Positions 9,963 through 20,486 are shown, counted from the stretch's first letter. The stretch: 64,000 bases of DNA from RFSX01 sp965248155 (GCA_965248155.1 CBDFIO010000002.1:434001-498000), one strand, 5' to 3'. Numbers and translations: made by a program. The notes: generated from the letters alone by a model not told the origin.

Positions 9963-10928
9963 TTAACTAAAATATGAATTCGAATCGATTATTTTACTTG
10001 AGTTGTTATCAGACAAGGTATAATTAAAGCCTTCATGAATGCTATATCCTCCAGTTTGGCCTGCTTTATTAATCGCAATCAGACCAATTTGAAAATCCTC
10101 AGCTCCATATTTTTTAACAACCCTTTCAATAGCCATTTTACAGGCCATTTCAGGGCTTTTACCTTGTCTCATTAGTTCAACAACTAAGAATGAACTACAT
10201 GATTTAAGTACAAATTCTCCAAGTCCAGTAGCTGTTGCAGCTCCAATTTCATTATCAACATAAAGGCCTGCACCTATTATAGGAGAATCTCCTACTCTAC
10301 CTGCAATTTTAAAAGCTAGGCCACTGGTTGAACATGCTCCGGATAAATTACCATTCTCTGCCATACCTAACATTCCAATTGTGTCGTGTCTTTCAATATT
10401 AATAACAGGTTCATATTTGGACTCCATTAGCCATTCTTCCAGAGCTTTTTTTGATTTCTCTGTTATCAGATTCTCTTTTTTAAAGCCCTTATTTATTGCA
10501 AATTCAAAAGCTCCTTGCCCTGATAAGATAACATGTGGTGTTTCTTCCATGACTTTTCTGGCAACAGAAACAGGATATTTAATATTTTTCAAATATGTCA
10601 CTGCACCTGCATTCCCTTCATGATCCATAATGCATGAATCCAGGGTCACTTCGCCATTTCGATCCGGCATTCCCCCATAGCCTACAGAAGTGTTATCCGG
10701 ATCTCCTTCAACTAAGTTAATACCATATTCTATTGCAGTTAAGATATCTGTCGGTTGCTTTGTCACATGAGCAATAGCCGTGTTGTTGGCTTCCTTGCTT
10801 TCCCAGGTCGATATTATAATTGGAGCATTTGAATTGTAAACATCTTGCTGAGCTGTGCATTTAAGTAATACAGGAGAGAGTGCGGTTGTTTTGGCTACTT
10901 TGGAGATAAATTTCCTACGAGAGATCAT
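9963..10928 (-). CDS. Glycosylasparaginase / isoaspartyl peptidase-family N-terminal nucleophile hydrolase
   Basis: 321 residues. The N-terminus SRRKFISKVAKTT resembles a Tat signal, suggesting export in folded form. The family signature is clear: VGYGGMPDRNGEVTLDSC (about 82-99), then the autocleavage site HDTIG with the expected nucleophile Thr183, followed by GACSTSG (about 197-203), GRVGDSPIIGAG and ATATGLGE. Family members make themselves active by cleaving before this Thr and hydrolyse N-glycosylated asparagine or isoaspartyl peptides and asparagine. HDTIG with GACSTSG and the Tat-like leader favour the aspartylglucosaminidase branch. Substrate is not proven by sequence. It is codirectional with the response regulator and 124 bp from it. 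Confidence 0.88.
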   Translation of the reverse strand: MISRRKFISKVAKTTALSPVLLKCTAQQDVYNSNAPIIISTWESKEANNTAIAHVTKQPTDILTAIEYGINLVEGDPDNTSVGYGGMPDRNGEVTLDSCIMDHEGNAGAVTYLKNIKYPVSVARKVMEETPHVILSGQGAFEFAINKGFKKENLITEKSKKALEEWLMESKYEPVINIERHDTIGMLGMAENGNLSGACSTSGLAFKIAGRVGDSPIIGAGLYVDNEIGAATATGLGEFVLKSCSSFLVVELMRQGKSPEMACKMAIERVVKKYGAEDFQIGLIAINKAGQTGGYSIHEGFNYTLSDNNSSKIIDSNSYFS

Positions 10929-10987
10929 TAGATAATATTATTCTACAATATAGAATAATTCATCATATTATCTGTCCGAGTTAAATT

Positions 10988-12886
10988 TTACTCTTTAACA
11001 ATTTTTAAAATGCTGTATGATTTGTCAGATTCCAATAAAACATTGTAGAATCCTCTTGGCCATTCAGGGTTGATTTTTAATTCAATAAAATTCTCTCCCT
11101 GTATTAAATCTTTTCTTAATTCTGTCAATATTTGACCATTTGAATTAAATAATTTAATGCTCACATCGTGATTGTGATCAGCATAAATTTTGACTGTAGC
11201 GTAATCAAAAGTAGGGTTTGGATAGACAACTGATTCAAGATCATACTCTGTAAGAATCGGTCCATTAGGGATATCAGAATGAGGCATTGCGGCAAATACA
11301 TCATTTTGCATCAAGCCGATATTCGTATTTCTCATAATGATATCATGCATTGAAGTAAGTCGAATCTGGTTGCGTTCATCTTCTGTAAATGCAGGATCAT
11401 TTTCATAATAAAAACGATCTCCATCACGGAGCAATTGAAATTGTTTCTCGATAACCGTCATCACAAGTTCCCCGAAAATGGCATTATTCAAGTGTTTTTC
11501 AGACAACATTCCTACCCAGCTATCCAGATTAGATACATCTCCATATAATTCTTCGAGAATTTTTGAATCGGTAGGATTGGTTGTGAAATCATTAAAATTA
11601 TTCACATGAGGAAGGCCGAAGTCAGTCCTCAAAGTATTATAATCACTTATACCTCTGTCTCTTCCTCTATATATATTAAGAGCGGCTAGGTCCAACCCAC
11701 CTGCTCCTGGAGAACCAAATAGAAAGTTTCTAAGATCGTCTATTATTTTGCAATCCATCTCTTGCATTACCTGTGTACCCATACCTTTAAAGTATGGATC
11801 GATTCCACCGGCTAAAACAACTGATAAAGGATTAAAAAATGCATCTTTTAATTTTATGCTCCCTTCATTTATCTCACTACCATTATTGCTCATTCTGATC
11901 AAATTGCTGTTGATCATAGTGTGCCCAATTCTGAAAGCAGCTGCAGAAAAAACATTAAATATTCCCGGATTCATCTGGTCATTATACCCGTTATATTCCG
12001 GAAGAAAAACGCCCATAGACGGTAGCCAATCCTCAAAAGTTATTTTTTGAAGATAGGCGCCTATCATTCTTCGAGCATTCTGATAGAGGATTTCATCATC
12101 CCATTGTGGATGTTCATCAGGAAATTGTTCACACAATCGGTTATGTTCTCTAACAAACAATATATGCATTGAAAGAAGCAATGGGTTTTCATTTGCTCTA
12201 ATATCTCCTGCAACAAATAATTTTTGATTCTGATGAGTATCATCAGCCATAAATGGAGAGTTATTTAAATCTACGATATCATTAAACTCACCAGTAACTG
12301 TATTCCATGGGAGTAAATTCCCAGTAGAAGTTTTTAATTTACCTCCTTCAAAAGATCTTAACCAGTTAGCTCTTGTTGCATCGCTCCCATAAATCGCTGA
12401 TCCATCAATAAATGAAGATATTCCATTTGCATATTGTCTTGGGTTAGATGTATTGGTACCTGTTCCCGACATGGCATGATTCCTAAAAGTCACAATCGAA
12501 GATCCCGGGACAAAGTCTTCATCATCAGCAGGTACTTCTAGAAATATTGGCTCAGTACTATTGGATTCAACCAATGAAATATCATGATCAACAAACTGCC
12601 CAAATACCCAGATGTAGTCGCTTAGACTCTTGGTATCATAAATAAATTCTGACTGATCAAATAGTTGATTGCTTATTTGTCGAGGGGAAAGAAGATGGGC
12701 ATCATTCTCTAACATCATGCCGTCTTCATAATTGACTGTAGATACTCGTGGCATTTCTGCACCAGCAGATCCCCAAACCTTATTCGCAAGATTATTATTA
12801 TAACCCGAATAGCTTCGGACTTCTTGAGCTAATAAATTAAAGCTCAAAACCAAACTTAATGCACAGACCAAATAATTTCTTAGCAT
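10988..12886 (-). CDS. Animal-type heme peroxidase with T9SS type A sorting domain
   Basis: 632 residues. A signal peptide (1-20, ending LLAQE) precedes an animal-type heme peroxidase domain of about 500 residues. It shows the distal His101 in QFVDHD, the GDIRANENPLLLSMHILFVREHNRL segment, the proximal His322 in FRIGHTMINSNL and the conserved NIYRGRDRGISDYN. Residues about 555-632 are a type A sorting domain (VVYPNPTFDYATVKIY ... GFYNVLLES). The enzyme would act outside the cell on hydrogen peroxide and halides or phenolics; which substrate is unknown. Prokaryotic members are less studied than myeloperoxidase-type ones, but the heme ligands are present. It is probably transcribed alone from the 12.9-kb intergenic region. 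Confidence 0.9.
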   Translation of the reverse strand: MLRNYLVCALSLVLSFNLLAQEVRSYSGYNNNLANKVWGSAGAEMPRVSTVNYEDGMMLENDAHLLSPRQISNQLFDQSEFIYDTKSLSDYIWVFGQFVDHDISLVESNSTEPIFLEVPADDEDFVPGSSIVTFRNHAMSGTGTNTSNPRQYANGISSFIDGSAIYGSDATRANWLRSFEGGKLKTSTGNLLPWNTVTGEFNDIVDLNNSPFMADDTHQNQKLFVAGDIRANENPLLLSMHILFVREHNRLCEQFPDEHPQWDDEILYQNARRMIGAYLQKITFEDWLPSMGVFLPEYNGYNDQMNPGIFNVFSAAAFRIGHTMINSNLIRMSNNGSEINEGSIKLKDAFFNPLSVVLAGGIDPYFKGMGTQVMQEMDCKIIDDLRNFLFGSPGAGGLDLAALNIYRGRDRGISDYNTLRTDFGLPHVNNFNDFTTNPTDSKILEELYGDVSNLDSWVGMLSEKHLNNAIFGELVMTVIEKQFQLLRDGDRFYYENDPAFTEDERNQIRLTSMHDIIMRNTNIGLMQNDVFAAMPHSDIPNGPILTEYDLESVVYPNPTFDYATVKIYADHNHDVSIKLFNSNGQILTELRKDLIQGENFIELKINPEWPRGFYNVLLESDKSYSILKIVKE

Positions 12887-13249
12887 TCTACAATTCTAGT
12901 TTATGCCCAAGGGTACAATTTATTACAGTTTGCAATTCTAACTAACCCGACAAATATACGTAATTAGTCCAAAGTTAGATGCCTAAATGAGCAAGAAAAA
13001 TAAACTTTCCTTATATCATATAATTTGTTAATAAATTATACTGTTATGATCTATTAAAGTGCCATTAAAATTTGCACTCTGGAGATGGAGCGTAACAAAT
13101 ATATGATAAATTTTTATAATTTGTATTTCCTTTTAAGTCAATTAATTATATAAAACATTTTTTTATATGTCATTTATACCCAAAATATTATGCCAATTTT
13201 TGACATTTGCTAAAAACTTATAAAATATCCTGCATATTATCACTAAAAT
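12887..13249. other. Divergent intergenic region
   Basis: 363 bp between the peroxidase start and the opposite-strand barrel gene. It holds the TAnnTTTG-like box listed separately and long AT-rich runs (about 13050-13240). No ORF, RNA gene or strong inverted repeat was recognised. Confidence 0.6.
12951..12958 (-). promoter_or_regulatory. Candidate -7 box (TATATTTG) for the heme peroxidase gene
   Basis: On the minus strand TATATTTG matches the Bacteroidota consensus TAnnTTTG exactly and lies 64 bp before the start codon. No TTG at the usual -33 distance is seen: the nearest is only 11 bp away. The call therefore rests on one box. Confidence 0.4.
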
Positions 13250-16200
13250 TTGATCAAAATAGACCACATAAATAGAGCAATAATCAACAGAAATTCCATC
13301 TGTTTTACAGGGGCTGTAAAGCGCGTACTTTTGATGGCTATATTGACAATACTTTTCTCTCAAATTCTCTTCAGTCAAGACAATAAAATATCAAATTTAA
13401 ACACCCAAATCTTAAATATTTCATCGGATACAATCATCATGGAACCCTTCCCTATTGTTCCAGAAAGTATAGAAATAAACTCTAGAAATACCAATTTAAA
13501 ATATGAATATGAGCTCTTAGAATATGGTTTAAAGTTATTCTATAATGATATCATAGATACGATTCTAATAACATACAGAACCATTCCTATTAGATTAAAT
13601 GCGGACAAAAGCCTTCTCGATTCTGCGTCTGTAAATCAAGAAGACAGAATTATATTAATTGAGCAAGATTATACTTCTGATATTGATTACAGCAGGAAAT
13701 TGATTCAGTCTCAAAACCTGGAATACAGTGGTAGTTTTTCCAGAGGTGTTTCATTCGGAAATAATCAAGATGTTGTTCTGAATTCAAATTTTAATTTACA
13801 AATGAGAGGAGACTTGGGCAATGGTTTAGAGGTTAGAGCCGCCATATCCGATGAAAATATTCCAATTCAACCGGAAGGAAACACACAGGTATTACAAGAA
13901 TTTGATAAGATATTTTTAGAGATTAAAAAAGACAAAACATACATTATTGCAGGAGATTATGAATTAGCAAGTCCAGAAAGTTACTTTATGAATTACTACA
14001 AAAAATTAAAAGGACTTTCATTACAAACTGAAACAAAATCAAATAGCTGGTCCATTGAAAACAAAGGAAGTTTTGCCGTTTCCAGAGGTAAATTCAGAAG
14101 GATTGAATTGATCACTCAAGAAGGCAATCAAGGCCCTTATAAGCTAGATGGAGCGAATGGGGAAATATTCCTTCAGATACTTTCAGGCACAGAAAAAATT
14201 TATGCAGATGGACAATTACTAAAAAGAGGAGAAAACTATGATTATACTATTGACTACAATAGAGCAGAAATAAGATTCACAACAAACAGAATAATCACTT
14301 CTAATTTGCGGATCATCGTTGAATTCGAATATTCCGTTCAAAGTTATCTCAGATCGCTCTATGCAACATCCAGTACTTTTCGGAATAAAAAATGGGAATT
14401 AAATCTCAGTCTTTATAGTGAGCAAGACAGTAAAACACTAAGTTCAAACCTTGAACTTGACAGTACGGATCTAAACATACTTAATACTGCTGGTGATGAT
14501 TCCGCATTTAGAAATGGGATTTTCACTCCTTCCTCAGAAAACAGAGACAACATTATAAAGTATACTCAAACCGATGACATTTTATTTTATTCACCTAGAG
14601 ATACTAGCGATTTTGTAGGAGCGGTATTTTCAAATGTTGGCCTGAATAAAGGATCGTATATCATTGATAATGAAGCTGCTGCAAATGGAAGAGTCTATAA
14701 ACATGTAGGATTAAATATGGGTAATTATGATCCTGTTGTTCAAATTGTGGCTCCAGAAAAAAAACAATTGTTGAGTTTTCGAGGACAATACAATCTAAGC
14801 GATAGTACCAGCTTCATGCTGGAAGGAGCTGTATCTAATCAAGATAAAAACCGATTCTCTGAATTAGGAAATCAAGATGATATTGGATATTCAATATTTT
14901 CTAAAATTGACGATACACGAAGAATAGGAAGTCAAGCGAAATGGCTTATTAAGAGTCATTTTAGCATGGAAAAAATGCAAAAAAACTTTCGAGCCTTAAA
15001 TCCATACAGAAATACAGAATTTAACAGAGATTGGAATATTAGCACTTTAGATTCAATTAATAACCAGTTGCTCTTAAATAGTTCAATAGATCTATCAAAT
15101 TCAAATTATACTATAAGATATGGCTTAGGTATTTTCGATAATAAAAGTATTTATGAAGGAACCAGGCACCAATTTAATGTTAGGTATAGTGATAATGACT
15201 GGTTATTTCAATTTCAAGGTGATTTGCTAAACAGTGAAAGTCAGATCGAAAAATCGCGCTTTTTCAGGCCTAAAGTCAATATTCAAAAAACCTTATTTAA
15301 CAGTAACTGGTCTATTGGGCTCTATTTTGAGAAAGAAGAAAATCTCAGAAGGAATTTGCTGCAGAGTGATAGCTTGAGCTCTAGTAGTTTTGATTATGAT
15401 CTCTATCGTTTTTTTATTGAAAAAAAGAACGGTAAGAATTGGACAAGCCGTTGGTCCATCAGCAAAAGAGCAGATAAAAGAGTTATTGGGGGACATTTAG
15501 AAAATGTAACCAACAGCTTAAATTTTGAATATGGTGGAAAGTGGAAACAATCTTCAAACTCTGATCTCATTTGGCAATTAACCTTAAGGGATTACAAAGT
15601 TGAAAATAATTATCTCGAGGAAGACAACTCATCTCGGTCCTTCATTGGAACCATTGACCACCAGCTAAAATTATTTGAAAATGGATTGGTTTTAAATAGC
15701 TTTTTTGAATCCAATTCTGGTCAGGAACCAAAATTTGAATTTCAATATATAAAAGTCCAAAAAGGAGAGGGATCCTATGTTTGGAATGATTATAATCTTG
15801 ACAGTTTACAGCAAATAAATGAATTTGTTATTGCTCCCTTTTCTGATCAGGCTGAATTTGAAAAGATTTCAGTATTTAATAATGAATTCATTAGTACAAA
15901 TAGAAATATATTCAATCAATCGATTAAAATTGAACCTAGAAAATTTCTAAAATCCAGCAAATCAATTTTTTCAAAATTCATCATTTCAAGTCGATACAGA
16001 ATCGATCAAAAATCCTTGTCTCAGAGCAATGATAATTTGGTAAGATTTATCAATTTTGATTTCTCCGATACAACTATAGTCAGCAATAATTCTGCATTTG
16101 ATCACAATTTATTTTTTAATAGAGGAAACCCAGAGTATGATATTCAATTGTCTTACAGGACTTTAGACAATAAGTTTGTTCAAATTACCGGGTTTGAAAG

Positions 16201-16729
16201 AAGAAGCTCCGAAGAGCTTTATACCCGGCTTAGAATAAACTTGCAACGTAAATTAGATATGATTCTGGAATCAAGATTTGGTCAAAAGGATTACGATTCA
16301 GAAAATTTTGATGTTCAGGATTTTGACATAGATTTCTATAATATAACTCCTCAATTGAATTATCGCCCATTCTCAAATACTCGATTCATTCTAAAATATA
16401 AATTTGAAAAAAACAGTAATTCCAGTCCTATCAATGAAAACTCAAAGGTTCATGACTTGGGACTAGATTTAACTTGGAGACAAGCGAGTAATTCCAATCT
16501 TCAAGTAAGATTTAATTATGTCATTATTTCTTTTGATGGCGCATCAAATTCTCCTATAGAATTTGAAATGTTGCAGGGTTTAAAAGATGGCCAAAACTAT
16601 CTTTGGAACATCAATTATACCAAAAGACTTTCCAATAATATTGATTTGATAATCAATTATGAAGGAAGAAAATCTGAAGGGAATAAACTTGTTAACACAG
16701 CAGGTGTTCAAATGAGAGCTATATTTTAA
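13250..16729 (+). CDS. Large outer-membrane beta-barrel protein, conserved Bacteroidota family
   Basis: Up to 1159 residues. The frame opens with TTG at 13250. The first ATG is 13334, but that start would drop the basic residues (KR) just before the hydrophobic stretch LLMAILTILFSQILFSQ, so a start upstream of 13334 is more likely. Residues about 130-200 hold conserved-looking segments (YSGSFSRGVSFGNNQDVVLNS; IPIQPEGNTQVLQEFDK). At about 300-360 a GPYKLDG ... YADGQLLKRGENYDYTIDYNRAEIRFT motif resembles the repeated 'DYT.DY..G.I.F' pieces of SprA. The rest is strand-rich and ends in Phe (MRAIF), as outer-membrane barrels do. No function can be assigned. It is probably transcribed alone, with its stop 130 bp before the metalloprotease gene. 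Confidence 0.75.
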   Translation: MIKIDHINRAIINRNSICFTGAVKRVLLMAILTILFSQILFSQDNKISNLNTQILNISSDTIIMEPFPIVPESIEINSRNTNLKYEYELLEYGLKLFYNDIIDTILITYRTIPIRLNADKSLLDSASVNQEDRIILIEQDYTSDIDYSRKLIQSQNLEYSGSFSRGVSFGNNQDVVLNSNFNLQMRGDLGNGLEVRAAISDENIPIQPEGNTQVLQEFDKIFLEIKKDKTYIIAGDYELASPESYFMNYYKKLKGLSLQTETKSNSWSIENKGSFAVSRGKFRRIELITQEGNQGPYKLDGANGEIFLQILSGTEKIYADGQLLKRGENYDYTIDYNRAEIRFTTNRIITSNLRIIVEFEYSVQSYLRSLYATSSTFRNKKWELNLSLYSEQDSKTLSSNLELDSTDLNILNTAGDDSAFRNGIFTPSSENRDNIIKYTQTDDILFYSPRDTSDFVGAVFSNVGLNKGSYIIDNEAAANGRVYKHVGLNMGNYDPVVQIVAPEKKQLLSFRGQYNLSDSTSFMLEGAVSNQDKNRFSELGNQDDIGYSIFSKIDDTRRIGSQAKWLIKSHFSMEKMQKNFRALNPYRNTEFNRDWNISTLDSINNQLLLNSSIDLSNSNYTIRYGLGIFDNKSIYEGTRHQFNVRYSDNDWLFQFQGDLLNSESQIEKSRFFRPKVNIQKTLFNSNWSIGLYFEKEENLRRNLLQSDSLSSSSFDYDLYRFFIEKKNGKNWTSRWSISKRADKRVIGGHLENVTNSLNFEYGGKWKQSSNSDLIWQLTLRDYKVENNYLEEDNSSRSFIGTIDHQLKLFENGLVLNSFFESNSGQEPKFEFQYIKVQKGEGSYVWNDYNLDSLQQINEFVIAPFSDQAEFEKISVFNNEFISTNRNIFNQSIKIEPRKFLKSSKSIFSKFIISSRYRIDQKSLSQSNDNLVRFINFDFSDTTIVSNNSAFDHNLFFNRGNPEYDIQLSYRTLDNKFVQITGFERRSSEELYTRLRINLQRKLDMILESRFGQKDYDSENFDVQDFDIDFYNITPQLNYRPFSNTRFILKYKFEKNSNSSPINENSKVHDLGLDLTWRQASNSNLQVRFNYVIISFDGASNSPIEFEMLQGLKDGQNYLWNINYTKRLSNNIDLIINYEGRKSEGNKLVNTAGVQMRAIF

Positions 16730-16859
16730 ATTAGGTTTCAAATTAAGAATGTCCGCATTCTACCATTGCGAAGAAACGTAAAATTAAAATGAGCTTTATA
16801 TTTGTGTCGCCTTTGACGGCAGATATAGTTGATTTTAAAATATACCTACATAAATACAG

Positions 16860-19800
16860 ATGAAAATAGCCACATTTATTTTATCATTTTTCTTGAGTTT
16901 TTCATTGACTGCTCAAAACGTTTGGAAGCTTTTACAAGAATCTGATATCAAAGAGAAATCTTCGAAAGAAAGGGAAATCGTTCCTGAAAAGTATTCAAGC
17001 TTTTCTTTTGAATTTGAAGACATGATGAATGCTCTAAAAAAGAGCCCTAGTGAAGATGATGTTCATCGAATTGAGAAGTCGGTAAGTCTTTTTCTTCCTT
17101 ATCCAGATGGTAGTCTGAAGCATTTTAAATTTTATGAAAGTTCAAATTTTTCTCCAGTATTACAAGCGAAGTTTCCACACATCAGAAGCTATAGAGGGTA
17201 TTCTGTTGAAAATCAGAGTGTCGATGCAAGAATTGATTATGGAACTGTAGGTTTTCATGGTGCAATAAATTCAAGCGAAGGAACAATATATATTGATCCG
17301 TATTTTCTTGAGGTCGATGACAACTATATTTCTTACTATGTGAAAGATCATAAAATAGATACTGATCAGTTCATTCCAAGTTGCGGACTAGGTGATTATG
17401 AGAACGCCATGGAAGCAGAATTACATCCTGAAACAAACTTCAATTCTAAATCTCTGAACGAAGCTGTCATCAAGACAACTTATCGGTTAGCACTGGCTTG
17501 CACAGGTGCCTGGGGGCAATTATGGTCAACTGTGGACAATGTTATGAGCAGGATGAATACAGGGGTAAGTAGAATAAATATGATCTTTGAAAATGAAGTT
17601 GCTGTAAAATTTGAGCTTATAGATAATAATGAAGAACTGATAAATCTAAGTGCTCAAGATGATCCCTATAATTCTGCAAATCAAGCACCGGTTGTCTTAG
17701 GACAAAACACTGGGATACTCAATAGTATAGTAGGTGCAAATGCCTATGATATTGGACATGTATTTACTATTGGTTGCATTGACAATATAGCAGGAATAGC
17801 AAATCCAGCTTCTGTGTGTCAAGGAAATAAAGGCGCCGGAGTAAGTTGTGTAGGTACCAGAAATATTTCATTTTTCATGACTCAAACTACAGCTCATGAA
17901 CTTGGACATCAATTTTCATGTGGGCATACTTGGAGTATATGCACTGACCGAATTGCAAGTCAATTTTCTCCAGGAACAGCATGGGAACCTGGTGGTGGCT
18001 CAACAATTTTATCTTATGCAGGTTCGTGTGGTGCTCAAAATATTACAGGCACTAATGACGACTATTTTCATGTTGGTAGTATTGGTCAGATCAAATCATT
18101 TATGTCTACGATTGAGTCTTGTGGATTAAGAGAGGATTCAGGAAACCATACACCTAATTTAAATTTGAATTATACGAATGGATTTTTTATCCCAATCTCG
18201 ACTCCTTTTGAATTAGAAGGATATGCCGAAGATATTGATGGTGATATTCTGACATACAATTGGGAACAAATGAATACTGGTCCAAGTAGTCCCTTAGGAA
18301 TGCCGATTGCAAATTCTGCAATATTTAGGTCTTATCCACCTGGGCCTGATAACTGTCGAATATTTCCTAGAATTGGTGATATATTATCTGGGATTTCCAG
18401 ACCTGAAGAATTGCTTCCGACCTATAACAGAAACCTTAATTTTCGGTTTACTGTTCGAGACAATCATCCTGGTGCAGGTTCAACTGTTTGGGAAGAAGTT
18501 GCTTTTAAATCCAGCGATCAAGCCGGGCCATTTATAGTCACGTATCCTAACAACTTTCTATCAAAAGAAGTTGGAGATACTTTAAAGATTGAATGGGATG
18601 TCGCTAATACAGATCTAGCTCCTGTTCATTGTTCTTCTGTCGACTTATACCTTTCTACCAATGGAGGTTTGGACTTCGATATACTGTTAAAAGAAAACAC
18701 ACCAAATGATGGGTCTGAGGTCATTATTGTGCCAAATAATATAACGAACACTGCCAGATTCAAGGTTAAAGGACATAACAATATATTTTTCAATATTTCT
18801 GATGAAATTTTGATTGTCGAACCTGATCATGCGGCATTCTTTATTGATGTATCTGATAACAATTTAGAATTTTGTCTCCCGGATCAAGTAGATGTAGATA
18901 TTACTATCACAGGTACCGCTTTCCAGGGATTTTCTAATCCTATAGATTTGGAAATAGTGTCAGGTCTTCCTGCTGATGCAAAATTTAGTTTTTCAGAAAA
19001 TCCAATACCTCCGGATGGCTCATCTATTTTAAATATTGACTTAAATGATGTTTTGTATTCAGAATCTTTTAATATACTAATTCAAGGAAGTTCAATGGGT
19101 TCTGATACTGTAAATCAGATCGTATCTTTCGACGTTACAGGTACAAATTTTGATGAGTTTGAACCGCTTTCACCTTTAAGTGGTTCACAAGGCTTTGGTG
19201 GAACACCAGAATTTAGCTGGACTGATGTAATTAATGCAACTGAATATACATTAGAAGTTTCTCTGAGTCCTGAATTTGGCCAGAGCAATGTGATTTTTGA
19301 AGAAGGTATAACAGGGACAAGTATGACACCTCAAATTGCCTTAGAAAACAGTAAATTATATTATTGGCGAATAGCTGCTTCCAATGACTGTACGGGAAAA
19401 ATTTATAGCCCCATTCAAACTTTTGGAACTGTGGCTCTAAGTTGTAGAAACTTTGAATCCGAAGATTTACCAAGAAATATTTCAGCAACCGGATTACCTG
19501 TTGTTAGTTCTATAATTGAAGTATTTGATGAAGGAACAATCAGTGACGTAAATGTCAAACAGATTAAAGGGGTTCACCAAAGAGTTGGCGATATTAAAGC
19601 AACCTTGATAAGTCCTGCAAATACAGAAACAGTCCTATTTGAAAATCGATGTTTCAGTAGCAATTTCAATGTTGGGTTTGATAGTGATTCTCCTATTGGA
19701 TTTACTTGTACTTTAAATAATGGCATTACCATGAGGCCAGAAAAGGGAGATCTTTCAAATTATTCAGGGGAAAGCATAAGAGGCGAATGGACGCTTAAAA

Positions 19801-20483
19801 TCGAAGATACGGTCCCTGGAGAAGGAGGTCAGTTTCAAGAATTCTCACTGGAATTATGTTCTAATACAGTTTTGGACAATCCTTATCTTGTTAACAATGA
19901 TACGCTTCATGTTGCTCCCGGTTTTTCCGAAACCATTTTGAGACAAGAGCTTCTATCTGAGGATAATGATAATAGTGCTGAAGAACTTATCTATACTCTA
20001 GTAGTTACACCTGAAAAAGGAACACTCTTTTTGGAAGGTATTCCGCTTGAAATCGGTAGTCAATTTAGTCAGGCAGAGTTAAATGATGAAAGTATAAGTT
20101 ATACTCACAGTGGTACTGAAGATGAGCAAGATTATTTCACATTTACTGTTATTGATGGCTCAGGAGGTTGGATCGATTTAAGCAGGTTTAATATCAACAT
20201 TGATTCAGGAGTTCAAGTGTCGACTGAAGATATAATATCAGATTTTTCTAGATTTTCGATCTACCCAAATCCAGTAACACAAAATCTTCATATCCATGAT
20301 TATGGAATAGAATTCGAAGAATGGGGTATCCAAATTATTGATTTAGGAGGAAGAGTATTAAAGTCAGATCAGATATATAAATACAAAACTTTGGACGTCT
20401 CAGAATTACAATCCGGAATATATCTTCTCAGGTTATTTAATAAATCTGGAAGTTTATATAAGAAAATCAGTGTTGTTAAATAA
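16860..20483 (+). CDS. Secreted reprolysin-like metalloprotease with P domain and T9SS type A tail
   Basis: 1207 residues. A signal peptide (1-18, ending SLTAQ) and a propeptide of about 180 residues precede a metzincin-like catalytic domain (about 205-420). It has HELGHQFSCGH: zinc ligands His346, His350 and His356, catalytic Glu347; the Gly common at position 8 of the motif is Ser. After this come Ig-like domains, a fibronectin-like domain (about 764-857), a proprotein-convertase P domain (about 861-1000; GDIKATLISPANTE, GEWTLKIEDTVPGEGG), a cadherin-like domain (about 1005-1118; HSGTEDEQDYFTFTV) and a type A sorting domain (about 1128-1207; FSIYPNPV). It should cleave proteins outside the cell. 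Only 3 bp separate its stop from that of the convergent gene at 20487. Confidence 0.9.
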   Translation: MKIATFILSFFLSFSLTAQNVWKLLQESDIKEKSSKEREIVPEKYSSFSFEFEDMMNALKKSPSEDDVHRIEKSVSLFLPYPDGSLKHFKFYESSNFSPVLQAKFPHIRSYRGYSVENQSVDARIDYGTVGFHGAINSSEGTIYIDPYFLEVDDNYISYYVKDHKIDTDQFIPSCGLGDYENAMEAELHPETNFNSKSLNEAVIKTTYRLALACTGAWGQLWSTVDNVMSRMNTGVSRINMIFENEVAVKFELIDNNEELINLSAQDDPYNSANQAPVVLGQNTGILNSIVGANAYDIGHVFTIGCIDNIAGIANPASVCQGNKGAGVSCVGTRNISFFMTQTTAHELGHQFSCGHTWSICTDRIASQFSPGTAWEPGGGSTILSYAGSCGAQNITGTNDDYFHVGSIGQIKSFMSTIESCGLREDSGNHTPNLNLNYTNGFFIPISTPFELEGYAEDIDGDILTYNWEQMNTGPSSPLGMPIANSAIFRSYPPGPDNCRIFPRIGDILSGISRPEELLPTYNRNLNFRFTVRDNHPGAGSTVWEEVAFKSSDQAGPFIVTYPNNFLSKEVGDTLKIEWDVANTDLAPVHCSSVDLYLSTNGGLDFDILLKENTPNDGSEVIIVPNNITNTARFKVKGHNNIFFNISDEILIVEPDHAAFFIDVSDNNLEFCLPDQVDVDITITGTAFQGFSNPIDLEIVSGLPADAKFSFSENPIPPDGSSILNIDLNDVLYSESFNILIQGSSMGSDTVNQIVSFDVTGTNFDEFEPLSPLSGSQGFGGTPEFSWTDVINATEYTLEVSLSPEFGQSNVIFEEGITGTSMTPQIALENSKLYYWRIAASNDCTGKIYSPIQTFGTVALSCRNFESEDLPRNISATGLPVVSSIIEVFDEGTISDVNVKQIKGVHQRVGDIKATLISPANTETVLFENRCFSSNFNVGFDSDSPIGFTCTLNNGITMRPEKGDLSNYSGESIRGEWTLKIEDTVPGEGGQFQEFSLELCSNTVLDNPYLVNNDTLHVAPGFSETILRQELLSEDNDNSAEELIYTLVVTPEKGTLFLEGIPLEIGSQFSQAELNDESISYTHSGTEDEQDYFTFTVIDGSGGWIDLSRFNINIDSGVQVSTEDIISDFSRFSIYPNPVTQNLHIHDYGIEFEEWGIQIIDLGGRVLKSDQIYKYKTLDVSELQSGIYLLRLFNKSGSLYKKISVVK

Positions 20484-20486
20484 GAT

